NCBI GenBank assembly: GCA_014360805.1
Contig: JACIWU010000008.1
Location: 1-60,982 of the forward strand
Source of the DNA: Chloroflexota bacterium
GTDB taxonomy: Bacteria; Chloroflexota; Anaerolineae; DTLA01
Length of the DNA: 60,982 nucleotides
Reading direction: 5' to 3'
The notes under the pieces were generated by a model. That model did no database searches and was not told where the DNA came from. It saw nothing but the letters and a program-made list of their open reading frames with translations. Shown here piece by piece: positions 43,414-52,256 of the stretch (within the stretch, counting starts at the first letter, position 1; the number at the start of each line of letters is the position of its first letter). Both the position numbers and the translations under genes were made by a program.

Positions 43414-44217
43414 TCAGGACAGTTGCGCAAAGAGCGCAGTTTGGTTCGTTGTGATTCCGTCCACGTCCATGGCGACGAGTTGACGCATGCGTTCCAGGTC
43501 GTCCACCGTCCAGGCGAAGACGCGAACTCCCGCCGCGTGGAAGGTCCGCACCGCGCTCGGGGTGATGACCTTGTGGTAGAGCATGACATCATCGGCCTGC
43601 GATTGTGCCAGGAGCCTGCCGACGATGACCGGCAGGAAGCGCCGCATGTACCAGAGTGCCACGTTGACCGCGATCTTCATGTAGGGCTTGGTGGACGCGC
43701 CGCCCTTGTCTTCGGGATAGGACATGCCCAGCCGAATCTCGGGCATGGCCTCGCGAAGGCGGCGTAGCGACTGGGGCACCAGCGAACTGACCAGGATTTG
43801 GTCGGCCATGTTGTGGCGGCGGATGGCCTGGGCGATTTCACTCTCGTGGCCTTCGTCCTTCATGTCCAGGTTGATGAGCACGCGGCCGCGCAGGAGTTCC
43901 AGGGCCTCGTCCAGGGTGGCGATGGGTTCGCCCTGGACGCGCAAGGCGCGGGCCTGGCTCACGGTGAGGGCGCTCAGGGTGGCGGGGCCGGCGTCGGTTT
44001 CCACGGCGTCGTCGTGGCTGAGCACTAGGCCATCGGCGCAGCCGCGCACGTCAAACTCCACCATGTCCACCCTGTGCTCCAGCGCCAGCGCCAGGGCGCG
44101 GAGCGAGTTGGGCGGGGCGTAGGCGCCTGCGCCGCTGTGGCCGATGCGAAGGATGCGCCGCCCTGAGGGGCTGCGCAAGGGCGCGTGCCGTGTCGGGAAG
44201 TCATAGCGGAAGGGCAT
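43414..44217 (-). CDS. Glycerophosphodiester phosphodiesterase
   Basis: 267 residues, TIM barrel. IGHSGAGAYAPPNSLRAL replaces the usual HRG..PENT, keeping the first catalytic His; VEFDVRGCADGLVLSHDD supplies the Glu, Asp and second His; LINLDMK and FAWTVDD follow. It hydrolyses glycerophosphodiesters to glycerol-3-phosphate and alcohol. No signal peptide, so it is cytoplasmic. The Glu-to-Pro change in the first motif is unusual. Confidence 0.88.
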   Translation of the reverse strand: MPFRYDFPTRHAPLRSPSGRRILRIGHSGAGAYAPPNSLRALALALEHRVDMVEFDVRGCADGLVLSHDDAVETDAGPATLSALTVSQARALRVQGEPIATLDEALELLRGRVLINLDMKDEGHESEIAQAIRRHNMADQILVSSLVPQSLRRLREAMPEIRLGMSYPEDKGGASTKPYMKIAVNVALWYMRRFLPVIVGRLLAQSQADDVMLYHKVITPSAVRTFHAAGVRVFAWTVDDLERMRQLVAMDVDGITTNQTALFAQLS

Positions 44218-44309
44218 GGTCTTGGGCGTCTCCTTGTGGTCTTATCTCCTTGGGCACGGGCTGGGCGGCGGGAGAGCATGTCAACTCCTGCACGCCGCCG
44301 CGTCCTGCG

Positions 44310-45092
44310 CTACTTCCCCTTCCACGCCGCCTTGCGTTTCTCCAGGAAGGCGCTCACGCCCTCCACGCGGTCTTCGGTGTCAAACACGACCCCGAACAGC
44401 GCCGCCTCGTGATCCAGGCCGGATGCGAGCGTGCCTTCCGCGCCCTCGTTGATGGCCTGCTTGCACAAGCGGAGCGCCACAGGAGCCTTGGACGCCAGTT
44501 TCTCGGCCAGTTCCATCGCCTTGGGCATGAGTTCGGCGGCGGGGACGACCACGTCCACCAGGCCGATGCGCTGGGCCTCCTGGGCCGAGATGGGGTCGCC
44601 GCTCAACACGAGGAGTTTGGCCATCCCCTTGCCCACGAGGCGCGTCAGCCGCTGGGTGCCGCCGTAGCCTGGAATGATGCCCAGGTTGATTTCGGGCTGG
44701 CCCAGGCGGGCGGTGTCGGCGGCGATGCGGATGTCGCAGGCCATGGCCAGTTCGCACCCGCCGCCCAGCGCGTAGCCGTTGATGGCGGCGATGACGGGCT
44801 TGGGCAGGCGCTCTATGCGGTTGAGCACGGCCTGGCCCGCGCGAGCGTACGCCGCGGCTTCCTCCGCCGAGCGCAAGGAGTTGAATTCGCCGATGTCGGC
44901 GCCGGCCACGAAGGCTTTCTCGCCCGCGCCCGTCAGGATGATGGCGCGGATGGCGTCGTCGGCGTTGAGTTCGTCTATCGCCGCGCCCAGTTCGGCCACG
45001 GTGGCGCGGCTCAGCGCGTTGAGCGATTTCGGGCGGTTGATGGTGATAATCCCCACCGCGCCCTTGCGTTCTACAATCAGGTTCTCGTACAT
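44310..45092 (-). CDS. Enoyl-CoA hydratase (crotonase family)
   Basis: 260 residues. Oxyanion-hole motif AGADIGEF and GYALGGGCELAMACD, with catalytic Glu in GQPEINLGIIPGYGGTQRL, are those of short-chain enoyl-CoA hydratases. It hydrates crotonyl-CoA-like substrates; with the dehydrogenase 200 bp upstream (same strand) it makes the two middle steps of butyryl/beta-oxidation metabolism. ATG 45092 follows GAGGAGG. Confidence 0.95.
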   Translation of the reverse strand: MYENLIVERKGAVGIITINRPKSLNALSRATVAELGAAIDELNADDAIRAIILTGAGEKAFVAGADIGEFNSLRSAEEAAAYARAGQAVLNRIERLPKPVIAAINGYALGGGCELAMACDIRIAADTARLGQPEINLGIIPGYGGTQRLTRLVGKGMAKLLVLSGDPISAQEAQRIGLVDVVVPAAELMPKAMELAEKLASKAPVALRLCKQAINEGAEGTLASGLDHEAALFGVVFDTEDRVEGVSAFLEKRKAAWKGK

Positions 45093-45107
45093 GGGATGCC
45101 TCCTCAA

Positions 45108-45292
45108 GGGCCGTTAGCCGTTGGCCGTTAGCCATTAGCCTCTAGCCGTTAGCATTCAGCCGTCAGCGTTTCGCCATCAGCCGAACCCAGGGTCGCCTTT
45201 CGCGTTGGACCATCTGGCCTGTGCGCCAGCGGGCCAAAGGCTAATGGCTATCGGCTGCCCGCTGACGGCTGTCGGCTGATGGCTATCGGCTA
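45108..45292. repeat. AGCCGTT/AGCCATT repeat cluster with inverted arms
   Basis: The left part (45108-45180) repeats units such as GCCGTTAGCC, GCCATTAGCC and CAGCCGTCAGC on the plus strand. The right part (45232-45292) carries their complements (GGCTAATGGCTATCGGCTG and related). The transcript could fold into a long imperfect hairpin between the dehydrogenase and hydratase genes. Confidence 0.8.
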
Positions 45293-46144
45293 TTTGCTGT
45301 AATCGTAGAACCCCTTGCCCGACTTTCGGCCCAGATGGCCGGCCAGCACCATGCGCTTGAGCAGGGGCGGCGCGGCATAGCGGGGGTCCTTGAACTCCTC
45401 AAACATGACGTTGGCGATGTAGTAGGCCGTGTCCAGCCCCACGAAGTCCAGCAGCGTGAGCGGCCCCATGGGGTGGTTGCAGCCCAGTTTCATCCCCGCG
45501 TCAATGTCCTCCTTGGTCGCCACGCCGTTTTCCAGCGCACGCACGGCGTCCAGCAGGTAGGGGACCAGGAGCAGGTTCACGATGAACCCGGGCGTGTCCT
45601 TGGCCACGATGGTGGTCTTGCCCAGCGACGCGCCGAACGCCTTGGCGGTCTCCAGCGTCTCGTCGCTGGTCAGGATCGTGCGCACCAGTTCCAAGAGCGG
45701 CATGACCGGCACCGGGTTGAAGAAGTGCATCCCAAGCACTTGGCTTCCGCGCTTGGTAACCGACGCCATCTCGGTGATGCACAGCGAGGATGTGTTGCTG
45801 GCCAGGATGGCGTGGGGCGGGCAGATGCTATCTAGCGCGGCGAAGACCTTCTTCTTCTCGGCCATGTTCTCCACGATGGCCTCAATCACCAGGTCGCACT
45901 CGGCCATGGCCGCCAGGTCTGTTGTGCCCGACAGCCGAGCCAGCGCCGCGTCCACCTCCTGCTGGGTTGCCTTGCCCTTTTCCACGGCGCGGGCCATGGA
46001 CGCCTGGATGGCCTTCATCCCCTTGGCCAGCAGGTCGTCGTTGACCTCTCGGACGATGGTGCGGTATCCCTTGCGGGCGCAGGTCTCGGCGATGCCCGAG
46101 CCCATCAGCCCGCACCCGACGACTCCCACGGTCTTGATGTCCAT
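45290..46144 (-). CDS. hbd: 3-hydroxybutyryl-CoA dehydrogenase
   Basis: 284 residues. N-terminal Rossmann motif VGVVGCGLMGSGIAE, then SNTSSLCITEM, GMHFFNPVPVMPLLELV (catalytic His) and KDTPGFIVN. Oxidises or forms 3-hydroxybutyryl-CoA with NAD(P). ATG follows AAGGAGGCGAAAAC. Confidence 0.95.
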   Translation of the reverse strand: MDIKTVGVVGCGLMGSGIAETCARKGYRTIVREVNDDLLAKGMKAIQASMARAVEKGKATQQEVDAALARLSGTTDLAAMAECDLVIEAIVENMAEKKKVFAALDSICPPHAILASNTSSLCITEMASVTKRGSQVLGMHFFNPVPVMPLLELVRTILTSDETLETAKAFGASLGKTTIVAKDTPGFIVNLLLVPYLLDAVRALENGVATKEDIDAGMKLGCNHPMGPLTLLDFVGLDTAYYIANVMFEEFKDPRYAAPPLLKRMVLAGHLGRKSGKGFYDYSK

Positions 46145-46182
46145 GTTTTCGCCTCCTTCGCCGAAAGTGATGGATTCGGCCC

Positions 46183-46191
46183 ATTATACCA
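46183..46191 (-). promoter_or_regulatory. Extended -10 promoter of hbd
   Basis: On the minus strand TGGTATAAT (46191-46183), a TGn extension with perfect TATAAT, 39 bp before the hbd start. Confidence 0.65.
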
Positions 46192-46319
46192 CAGAATTTG
46201 CCCCGCTTCACCCAGATTTCACAGCACCCTCACCCGAGATTCACACCGCGCGCGGCGGTTTGGCGCTATGATGACATCGGCGCGATTGTGGCCTATCCTG
46301 GCAGGAGAAGGGATGTCCG

Positions 46320-47726
46320 ATGGAAGCCTTGCGCGAGACGAGGATAGAAACGGTTGCGAAGACGGGCAGCGAGACACCCGCACCAACGCGGCGCGCGGTG
46401 TCCGTGGGCGGCGAGGACTTCGCCCGCCTGTGCCGGTGGTTTCTGCCGCGCGTGGAGGCGGCCTTGAATGGAGCGGTGCTCACCCGATCGTCGGAGCACC
46501 TGCAACTCCTGGCCGACAAGACCGTCGCGGTGTGCCGCCAGGCCGGGCTGAACCTGGATTCGGATACCTGGGCCGCGCTGCTCCAGCACGTGCAATCTGA
46601 ACTGGTGGGCTACGGGCCTATTGAGCCGCTGCTGGAAGACGACACCATCACCGAAGTCATGGTCAATGGCCCCGATGAGGTCTACATAGAGCGCGGCGGC
46701 AAGATCACCCGCGCCGACGTTCGCTTCCAGGACGACGAGCACGTGATTCGCGTCATCCAGCGCATCGTCCAACCGCTAGGGCGCCGCATAGACCGTCATC
46801 ACCCGATGGTGGACGCGCGCCTGCCCGACGGCTCGCGCGTGAACGCCATCATCCCGCCCTGCGCCATTGACGGGCCGTCCATCACCATTCGCAAGTTCGG
46901 CAAGAAGAAGTTCACCGCCGAAGACCTCATCCGCCTGCAGTCGGTAACGCCGGAGATGATAGAATTTCTCAAGGCGTGCGTGAACTCGCGGCTGAACATC
47001 GTCGTATCGGGCGGCACCGGTTCGGGGAAGACGACGCTGCTGAACGTGCTGTCGTCGTTCATCCCGAACGACGAGCGCATCGTTACGATTGAGGACTCGG
47101 CGGAACTGCGCTTGCATCAGACGCATGTGGTGCGTCTGGAGGCCGTGCCCGGCGAGGAGGACGGCACAGGGCGCGTAACCATCCGCGACCTGGTGCGCAA
47201 TGCCCTGCGCATGAGGCCAGACCGCATCGTGGTGGGCGAGTGTCGGGGCGGCGAGGCGCTGGACATGCTCCAGGCGATGAACACCGGCCATGACGGTTCG
47301 CTGACGACGATCCACGCCAACAGCCCGCGCGACGCCATCGCCCGCCTGGAGACGCTGGTGCTGATGGCGGGGATGGACCTGCCCGTGCGCGCTATCCGCC
47401 AGCAGATTGCCTCGGCGGTGGACCTCATCGTGCAGCAGGCGCGGCTGCGCGACGGCTCGCGCAAGGTCGTTCAGGTTACCGAGGTGCAGGGGATGGAAGG
47501 CGATACGGTCATCATGCAGGACGTGTTCGTGTTCCACGAACTGGGCATCGGGGAGGACGGCAAGGTCATCGGCGTGATGAAGGGCACCGGCATCCGCCCC
47601 AAGTTCACGCCGAAGTTGGAAGCGGCGGGGCACAAACTCGGCGGCGAAATCTTCCAGGCGGAGTACCACTACGGCGTCCGGGCCACCGCTGCCGCCGAAA
47701 AGGGGAACGGGAACGGCCGGCACTAG
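46320..47726 (+). CDS. CpaF/TadA-type secretion ATPase
   Basis: 468 residues. [17 protein letters not shown], Walker [27 protein letters not shown], and [30 protein letters not shown] (Walker B and His box) mark the CpaF branch of type II/IV secretion ATPases that drive Flp/Tad pili. The usual tadB/tadC, prepilin and peptidase genes are not beside it. The prepilin-like protein at 57079 is the only possible partner in the window. ATG overlaps an SD-like GAAGGGATGTCCG. Confidence 0.93.
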   Translation: MEALRETRIETVAKTGSETPAPTRRAVSVGGEDFARLCRWFLPRVEAALNGAVLTRSSEHLQLLADKTVAVCRQAGLNLDSDTWAALLQHVQSELVGYGPIEPLLEDDTITEVMVNGPDEVYIERGGKITRADVRFQDDEHVIRVIQRIVQPLGRRIDRHHPMVDARLPDGSRVNAIIPPCAIDGPSITIRKFGKKKFTAEDLIRLQSVTPEMIEFLKACVNSRLNIVVSGGTGSGKTTLLNVLSSFIPNDERIVTIEDSAELRLHQTHVVRLEAVPGEEDGTGRVTIRDLVRNALRMRPDRIVVGECRGGEALDMLQAMNTGHDGSLTTIHANSPRDAIARLETLVLMAGMDLPVRAIRQQIASAVDLIVQQARLRDGSRKVVQVTEVQGMEGDTVIMQDVFVFHELGIGEDGKVIGVMKGTGIRPKFTPKLEAAGHKLGGEIFQAEYHYGVRATAAAEKGNGNGRH

Positions 47727-47754
47727 GGCGCGACCGCGCCCTGGTTTGCAATCC

Positions 47755-47787
47755 AGACGGGCCGCTCGTGGGGGGCGGCCCGTCTTT
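47755..47787 (+). terminator. Terminator after the CpaF-type gene
   Basis: AGACGGGCCGC pairs with GCGGCCCGTCT (47775-47785), then TT. On the opposite strand it is followed by few T's, so it mainly serves the plus-strand gene. Confidence 0.65.
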
Positions 47788-47802
47788 GCGCCTGCGATTG
47801 GG

Positions 47803-48549
47803 CTACTTCCCCTTCTTGGCCTTTTCCCAGTCGGCCAGGAACCGCTGCACGCCCACGTCGGTGAGGGGGTGCTTGATGGCCTGGCTGAGGACGGCGAAGG
47901 GCACGGTGGCGATGTCGGCGCCGGCCAGGGCTGCCTGGGTGATGTGCAGCGGGTGGCGGATGCTGGCGGCGATGATCTCGGTCTCAATCCCGTAGGTGTC
48001 AAAGATTTCCGCCAGGGTCTCCACGACCTCCATGCCCTCGTGGCCGGCATCGTCCAGCCGCCCGATGAACGGCGAGACGAACGATGCGCCTGCCTTGGCC
48101 GCCAGCAGCCCCTGGTTCGCCGAGAAGACCAGCGTGGCGTTGGTGCGGATGCCCCAGTCAAGAGCCAGGTCGCGCGCGGTTTCAATATCGGTGTCGCACT
48201 GGCCGAAGTAGGGGCAGCCGTCGCAGAGCGTCTCGGGGTCTACGTCCAGTTGGGCGATGCGGTGGATGGCCTTGAGCCCCTCTTCGGTAACGGGCACCTT
48301 GACGACGACGTGGGGCGACCACTGGCCGATGATCTTGGCCTCTTCCACCATGCCGTCGGCGTCGGTGCTGACCACCTCGGCGCTGACCGGCCCCTGCACG
48401 ATGTAGCAGATTTCCTGGGCCACCTGCTTGTAGTCGGCGCGGCCCGCCTTCATCATCAGGCTGGGGTTCGTCGTTACGCCGGACAGAATCCCCCACTCCG
48501 CAGCCTTCTTGATTTCCTCAATGTTGGCCGTATCCAGGAAGATGTCCAT
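47803..48549 (-). CDS. Transaldolase / fructose-6-phosphate aldolase-like with Cys insertion
   Basis: 248 residues; the short (TalC/FSA) subgroup is usually about 215. [28 protein letters not shown] (Schiff-base Lys84), [21 protein letters not shown] and IIAASIRHP are conserved. About 32 residues are inserted at 101-132, including [10 protein letters not shown] (C109, C112, C118), absent from the enzymes I know. This could bind a metal or Fe-S cluster or form a redox switch. It takes part in pentose phosphate or sugar-aldol chemistry. Confidence 0.9.
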   Translation of the reverse strand: MDIFLDTANIEEIKKAAEWGILSGVTTNPSLMMKAGRADYKQVAQEICYIVQGPVSAEVVSTDADGMVEEAKIIGQWSPHVVVKVPVTEEGLKAIHRIAQLDVDPETLCDGCPYFGQCDTDIETARDLALDWGIRTNATLVFSANQGLLAAKAGASFVSPFIGRLDDAGHEGMEVVETLAEIFDTYGIETEIIAASIRHPLHITQAALAGADIATVPFAVLSQAIKHPLTDVGVQRFLADWEKAKKGK

Positions 48550-48723
48550 CTACGCTAACCTCCTCGTCAGTGTGGGGTCATTATAAGGCGGTCGGACGCG
48601 AAAATCAAGCGCGACCTGGCGGCGATTCCGAAGCCGTGCCAAGGTCGGCTTGGCCGCCGACGGGCAGGGGACGAGAGGAGGGTACCGAGACCACACGCCC
48701 AGACAAAGGCTGTGGCGCTCAGT

Positions 48724-49175
48724 CTATGGCCGTTGGCCTGAGACGACCTCGCAGGTAGGGCATTGTGCCCGGCTTGCGTGTGGGCCGTGCCGCCACGGCA
48801 CCGCCGAAGCCTTGATCAGATCAGTCACCTGTAGGGCATCAAGATCGGGTTCTACGCCCCCGGGAGGCTGACAGCAAGCCCACATGTCGTGGATACAGCC
48901 CGTATTGATGCACGACCCCACGAGTGTTTCGCGACAGTCCCTGTCTACCCAGTATTTCTTGGCCCAGTCTCTGTGCCACATGTAGCACAGGTTTCCATCG
49001 CATCCGCAACCTGTCTGAATCCAATATATCCATTCCCTGCACTCGTAGTGCGGTTGGCAGTAGCCTGAGGGCGACGGCAGGGGGTCTGAGAAGGAGCGGC
49101 AGAAGTCGTTACCGTAGCGAAGAGGACGAGCAGGACTGCATCAATTATCAAAGGCACGCGTACATTCCGTAGCAT
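48724..49175 (-). pseudogene. Cys-rich secreted protein interrupted by a single-base frameshift
   Basis: The start (ATG 49175, after GGGGAGGTGGCCA) opens a signal peptide (PLIIDAVLLVLFATVTTSAA) in one frame, which stops at 48945. A second frame, open from about 49140 to 48724, encodes a Cys-rich domain with 12 cysteines (GYCQPHYEC, QTGCGCDGNLC, GSCINTGC, MWACCQPPGG, QCPTC). Adding one G to the five-G run at 49080-49084 joins the two as SAAPSQTPLPSPSGYCQPH, giving about 150 residues. So this is either a recent frameshift, a phase-variable run or a sequencing error. The Cys spacing suggests a disulfide-bonded extracellular protein of unknown role. Confidence 0.7.
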
Positions 49176-49374
49176 TGGCCACCTCCCCGAGCACCTGGGC
49201 GTCGGCTACGGTGATCTAGCGCGACGCCATCTTCCAGTAGGCGTAAACAATGCTACAAGCCAGGCTACCCGAGAGACCTGTCAGTCCCGGCGACCTGGGG
49301 ACGATCACTCCGTGCTCTAGCAGTATTCTATCACACGACTGCTCACACGGCACTCACATACAGCCCATTTCGCG

Positions 49375-49403
49375 ACTATATGCGTTAAGATTTGCTAATG
49401 TAA
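49375..49403 (-). promoter_or_regulatory. Candidate promoter with shared 10-mer, Cys-rich gene
   Basis: Minus strand TTACAT (49403-49398), 17-bp spacer, TATAGT (49380-49375). The spacer contains TCTTAACGCA (49390-49381), the same 10-mer as the inverted repeat in front of the c-di-GMP riboswitch. A second option is the extended -10 TGATAGAAT at 49333-49325. The 140-200 nt leader contains CCAGG/CCTGG pairing but no RNA family I recognise. The rest of 49176-49516 shows nothing. Confidence 0.45.
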
Positions 49404-49516
49404 GGCGGTTTTTCCCTCACAGACAAGGGTCGGGCTAGGGACCCCTATCTTGCCAGGCGGTTGGCGTGGGCCGGAGGCATCGATCCGCACAAAGCAGCGC
49501 GCGGCGCGTCTGGCGG

Positions 49517-50698
49517 CTAGCCGTGCGTTCGCCGCAAGAGGGTGCGGACGAGCGACGGTTGCGGCGGCCCCAACTTGCCGCCGGGCCGCAGGGCGTACCG
49601 CTCGCCGCGCCACTGGATGGAGCGCCCGATGCCGCCTGCCGCCCATACCGCTACGGTGAGGGCGTCTCGCAGGGGCAACAGGCCCAGGTTGTGGCGCGCG
49701 GTCTCGTCGCCCGTGTAGCCCGAAACCTGCCACGCCACCCACCAGCGGATGAGCAACGACGCCGCCAGAATCCACGAGTACGGCGACGCGAACCCTTTCA
49801 GGAGCGCCAGCGCGAGGGCCAACGGCACCGCGAAGGTTACTACGAGGGCCGGGTACTCCAGCGGGCGGCTCACGCGGTTGCAGCGCGCCCAGCGCACCTC
49901 GCGGTGCCACTGCTCGCGGAACGTGGTCTTGCCCAGCACCGCGCGCGGGATGTAGTCGGACAGATGTACCCGCTGTCCTGTGCGCGACAACTGATGCCCC
50001 AACTGGAAATCATCGGCCAGGTAGTCGGCCAGCGCCCGGAAGCCGCCGATGCGCTCCAGGTCGGCGGCCCGGAAGGCGTCGGTCGCGCCCGTGGCGAAGC
50101 GCATGCTCAAGTAGCGCCGCGCGACCATGACCATCGGCAGGAACGTGGTGCCCATGTACAGCGCCTCTAGCCGCGCGGTCAGCGTCAGCGCCTTGTCGCC
50201 CACATAGGCGCAGGTTACCAGCGCCACGGACGCATCCCGCAGGGGAGCCACCACGCGCCGCAGGTAGTCGCTCCCAACGCGCATGTCGCTGTCGGCGACG
50301 ACGAGGATGGGATGGCTCGCCTGGGCGGCCAGCGCATGGAGGATGCTCACCTTGTTGTTGTAGCCGATGGGTTCGGCCACGACCAGCCGCACCCGGTGGG
50401 GGTACTCCCGCTGGAGGCGCGCCGCCAGCCCCACCGCCGGGTCATCCGGATGGAGCACGCCGATAAGCACCTCGTAGGTCGGATAGTCCTGGCGCACGAA
50501 ACTGAGGAGGCATTCGTAGGAGTCGGCATCCACGCCTTTGATGGGCTTGAGGATGGACACGGGCGGCGTGTACGGTTCGCGGCTCTCTTCCATCCGCGCC
50601 GACACTTGCGCCTGGTGGAAGAAGTCGTAGGTGCACAGCCAGGCCACCAGCCAGAAGATCCAACTGACGACGATGAGCAGGATGAGCACAGAGATCAT
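49517..50698 (-). CDS. HpnI-like ceramide-glucosyltransferase-type glycosyltransferase (GT2/GT21)
   Basis: 393 residues. N-terminal transmembrane helix, then PVSILKPIKGVDADSYECL, VADSDMRVG (DxD), ADYLADDFQLGH and the QWHREVRWARC motif (Q/RxxRW), followed by C-terminal helices. HpnI adds an N-acetylglucosaminyl unit to bacteriohopanetetrol; HpnK then removes the acetyl. Start overlaps the HpnK-like stop as ATGA, which fits this pairing. No squalene-hopene cyclase is in the window. Confidence 0.85.
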   Translation of the reverse strand: MISVLILLIVVSWIFWLVAWLCTYDFFHQAQVSARMEESREPYTPPVSILKPIKGVDADSYECLLSFVRQDYPTYEVLIGVLHPDDPAVGLAARLQREYPHRVRLVVAEPIGYNNKVSILHALAAQASHPILVVADSDMRVGSDYLRRVVAPLRDASVALVTCAYVGDKALTLTARLEALYMGTTFLPMVMVARRYLSMRFATGATDAFRAADLERIGGFRALADYLADDFQLGHQLSRTGQRVHLSDYIPRAVLGKTTFREQWHREVRWARCNRVSRPLEYPALVVTFAVPLALALALLKGFASPYSWILAASLLIRWWVAWQVSGYTGDETARHNLGLLPLRDALTVAVWAAGGIGRSIQWRGERYALRPGGKLGPPQPSLVRTLLRRTHG

Positions 50699-51594
50699 GG
50701 CGCTATCCCCATCGGGCGGCGCAGGCTGCGGTAGGACGACAGCCGCGCCCCCATCTGGTCTAGCCGCTCGCGGATGCGAGGGCTAGTCAGGGCGGCCAGG
50801 TCGCCTGGGTTCGGGCCGTCAGGCTCGCCCAGGTACGCCTCGGACGGATGGCCGTACACTTCGGCCACGCGCACATTCGCGGGGATGCGATCCAGGAGGT
50901 GGAGCAGGTACGGCTCCGACAGCCTGCCGGTCTGGTATAGCCCGTACACGCGGTCGGCGCGCGCCAGGGGCGAGGCGGCCGCGGCGCGTGCGCCCCAGCG
51001 CCGCAGGGCCGCGTAGTAGAGATGCCACAGCGTGTTCCGCGCGCGGCGCGAGCGATCGTATTCCAGCGCGACCCGCAGGTCGTCGTTGGGGAGGCGGAAC
51101 CCGACAGCCCCGAAGGACTCGGCCAGGCGCAGGAAGATAGGGAACACGGCCGGGTGCATGTGCATGTGATAGTGGCTATCGGCGTGGGCCAGGGGTAGGC
51201 CGGTGGCGGCGAAGCGCTCAAACTGGGCCTCCATCTCACGGGCCAACTCGGCGCGCGCGGCGGCGCTGAACTGATAGCGCACGCCCAGGCCGTAAGGGTC
51301 GGCGGGGAAGCGCCCCGCCGAGTCGGTGATGTGGGGCAGGGCGGCGTGGCCCAGCACCGAAGCCCCATCCACCACGACGACATGCAGCCCCACCGCCAGG
51401 GTGGGCCACTCTCGGGCGACGCGCACCGCGTCGTCAAAGGCGGCGCCCGCCACCATCAGGCTTGCCGAGGTCAGCACGCCGTCGCGGTGCGCGCGCACGA
51501 CTGCGCGATTGATGGCGTCGTGCCGCCCGAAGTCGTCGGCGGTGAAGATCAGGGCCAGCGGAATACAACGGTTTTGCGCCGCGCGTCCGCCCAT
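50695..51594 (-). CDS. HpnK/ChbG-like (YdjC) carbohydrate deacetylase
   Basis: 299 residues: FTADDFGRHDAINRAV with the catalytic Asp pair, VGLHVVVVDG, and HADSHYHMHMHPAVFP with metal-binding histidines. The family removes acetyl groups from amino sugars. Upstream of and overlapping the HpnI-like gene. ATG 51594 follows GAGGAGCGG. Confidence 0.87.
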   Translation of the reverse strand: MGGRAAQNRCIPLALIFTADDFGRHDAINRAVVRAHRDGVLTSASLMVAGAAFDDAVRVAREWPTLAVGLHVVVVDGASVLGHAALPHITDSAGRFPADPYGLGVRYQFSAAARAELAREMEAQFERFAATGLPLAHADSHYHMHMHPAVFPIFLRLAESFGAVGFRLPNDDLRVALEYDRSRRARNTLWHLYYAALRRWGARAAAASPLARADRVYGLYQTGRLSEPYLLHLLDRIPANVRVAEVYGHPSEAYLGEPDGPNPGDLAALTSPRIRERLDQMGARLSSYRSLRRPMGIAP

Positions 51595-51681
51595 GGGAAC
51601 CGCTCCTCATGTTGCGCCAATGCCGGACTTGCGCGCCTATGATAGCATACCCCGGCCGTGCTGAAAAACCGCGACCCCGCG

Positions 51682-51719
51682 GGCAAAAAGAAAGGGCCGC
51701 AGGGGGAAATCTGCGGCCC
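51682..51719 (-). terminator. Terminator of the DUF4870 gene
   Basis: On the minus strand GGGCCGCAG and CTGCGGCCC form a 9-bp GC stem followed by TTTCTTTTT, a good intrinsic terminator. Confidence 0.8.
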
Positions 51720-51732
51720 TTTGTGGAATCGG

Positions 51733-52068
51733 TTACCTGTTCACCTGTTGCTCCGCGAAGTCGCCCGCCCAGGGCAGTTTGTACATCTCTCCCTGGTAGG
51801 CCTTGTACATCAGCCACAGCCACAGGAAGAAACCGACCAGCCCCAGGAGAAGGCCCAGGATTGCCCCGAGAATGGGGATGAACCCCAGGACGATCTCAAC
51901 GACCATGAGCGCCCCGAAGACCACAATGGACTGCATCGCGTGGAACCGCACGAACTTGTTCTCGGGCTCCAGGAACCAGAGCACGAGCCCCGAGATCCAG
52001 CCCACGACGTACGCGAGCGCGCCTTCAATGTTCTCCGCGAGTCCGAGGGATGTGTTTTTCGTTTCCAT
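51733..52068 (-). CDS. DUF4870/Tic20-like membrane protein
   Basis: 111 residues with three helices: ALAYVVGWISGLVLWFLEPENKFVRFHAMQSIV (motif words GWISGLVLWFLE, FVRFHAMQS), a GFIPILGAILGLLLGLVGF segment and LWLMYKAYQGE. This is the DUF4870 pattern. ATG follows CAGGAGGTGTATAG. Function unknown. Confidence 0.85.
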   Translation of the reverse strand: METKNTSLGLAENIEGALAYVVGWISGLVLWFLEPENKFVRFHAMQSIVVFGALMVVEIVLGFIPILGAILGLLLGLVGFFLWLWLMYKAYQGEMYKLPWAGDFAEQQVNR

Positions 52069-52137
52069 CTATACACCTCCTGATGTTTTGATGCGCGACG
52101 GGGGAAAAGGGTTCGGGGAACTCTTACCAAATTCCTA

Positions 52138-52166
52138 TTGCCCTCGGCCCCGGTTGGCTCTACAAT
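52138..52166 (+). promoter_or_regulatory. Promoter of the Asp-box propeller gene
   Basis: TTGCCC (52138-52143), 17-bp spacer, TACAAT (52161-52166), 90 bp before the start codon. Confidence 0.65.
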
Positions 52167-52256
52167 GGACAATGGCGGCCTGCGACGCGTCCCTGTGCGG
52201 GCGCTCGCGGGTAGCCTGGCACACAACTTGCGCCTGGGGGAAAGGGAGGAATCGCC

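Noticed and set aside
48839-49042. Separate 67-codon minus-strand gene
   Set aside because: It is the third reading frame across the Cys-rich gene and lacks any feature of its own.
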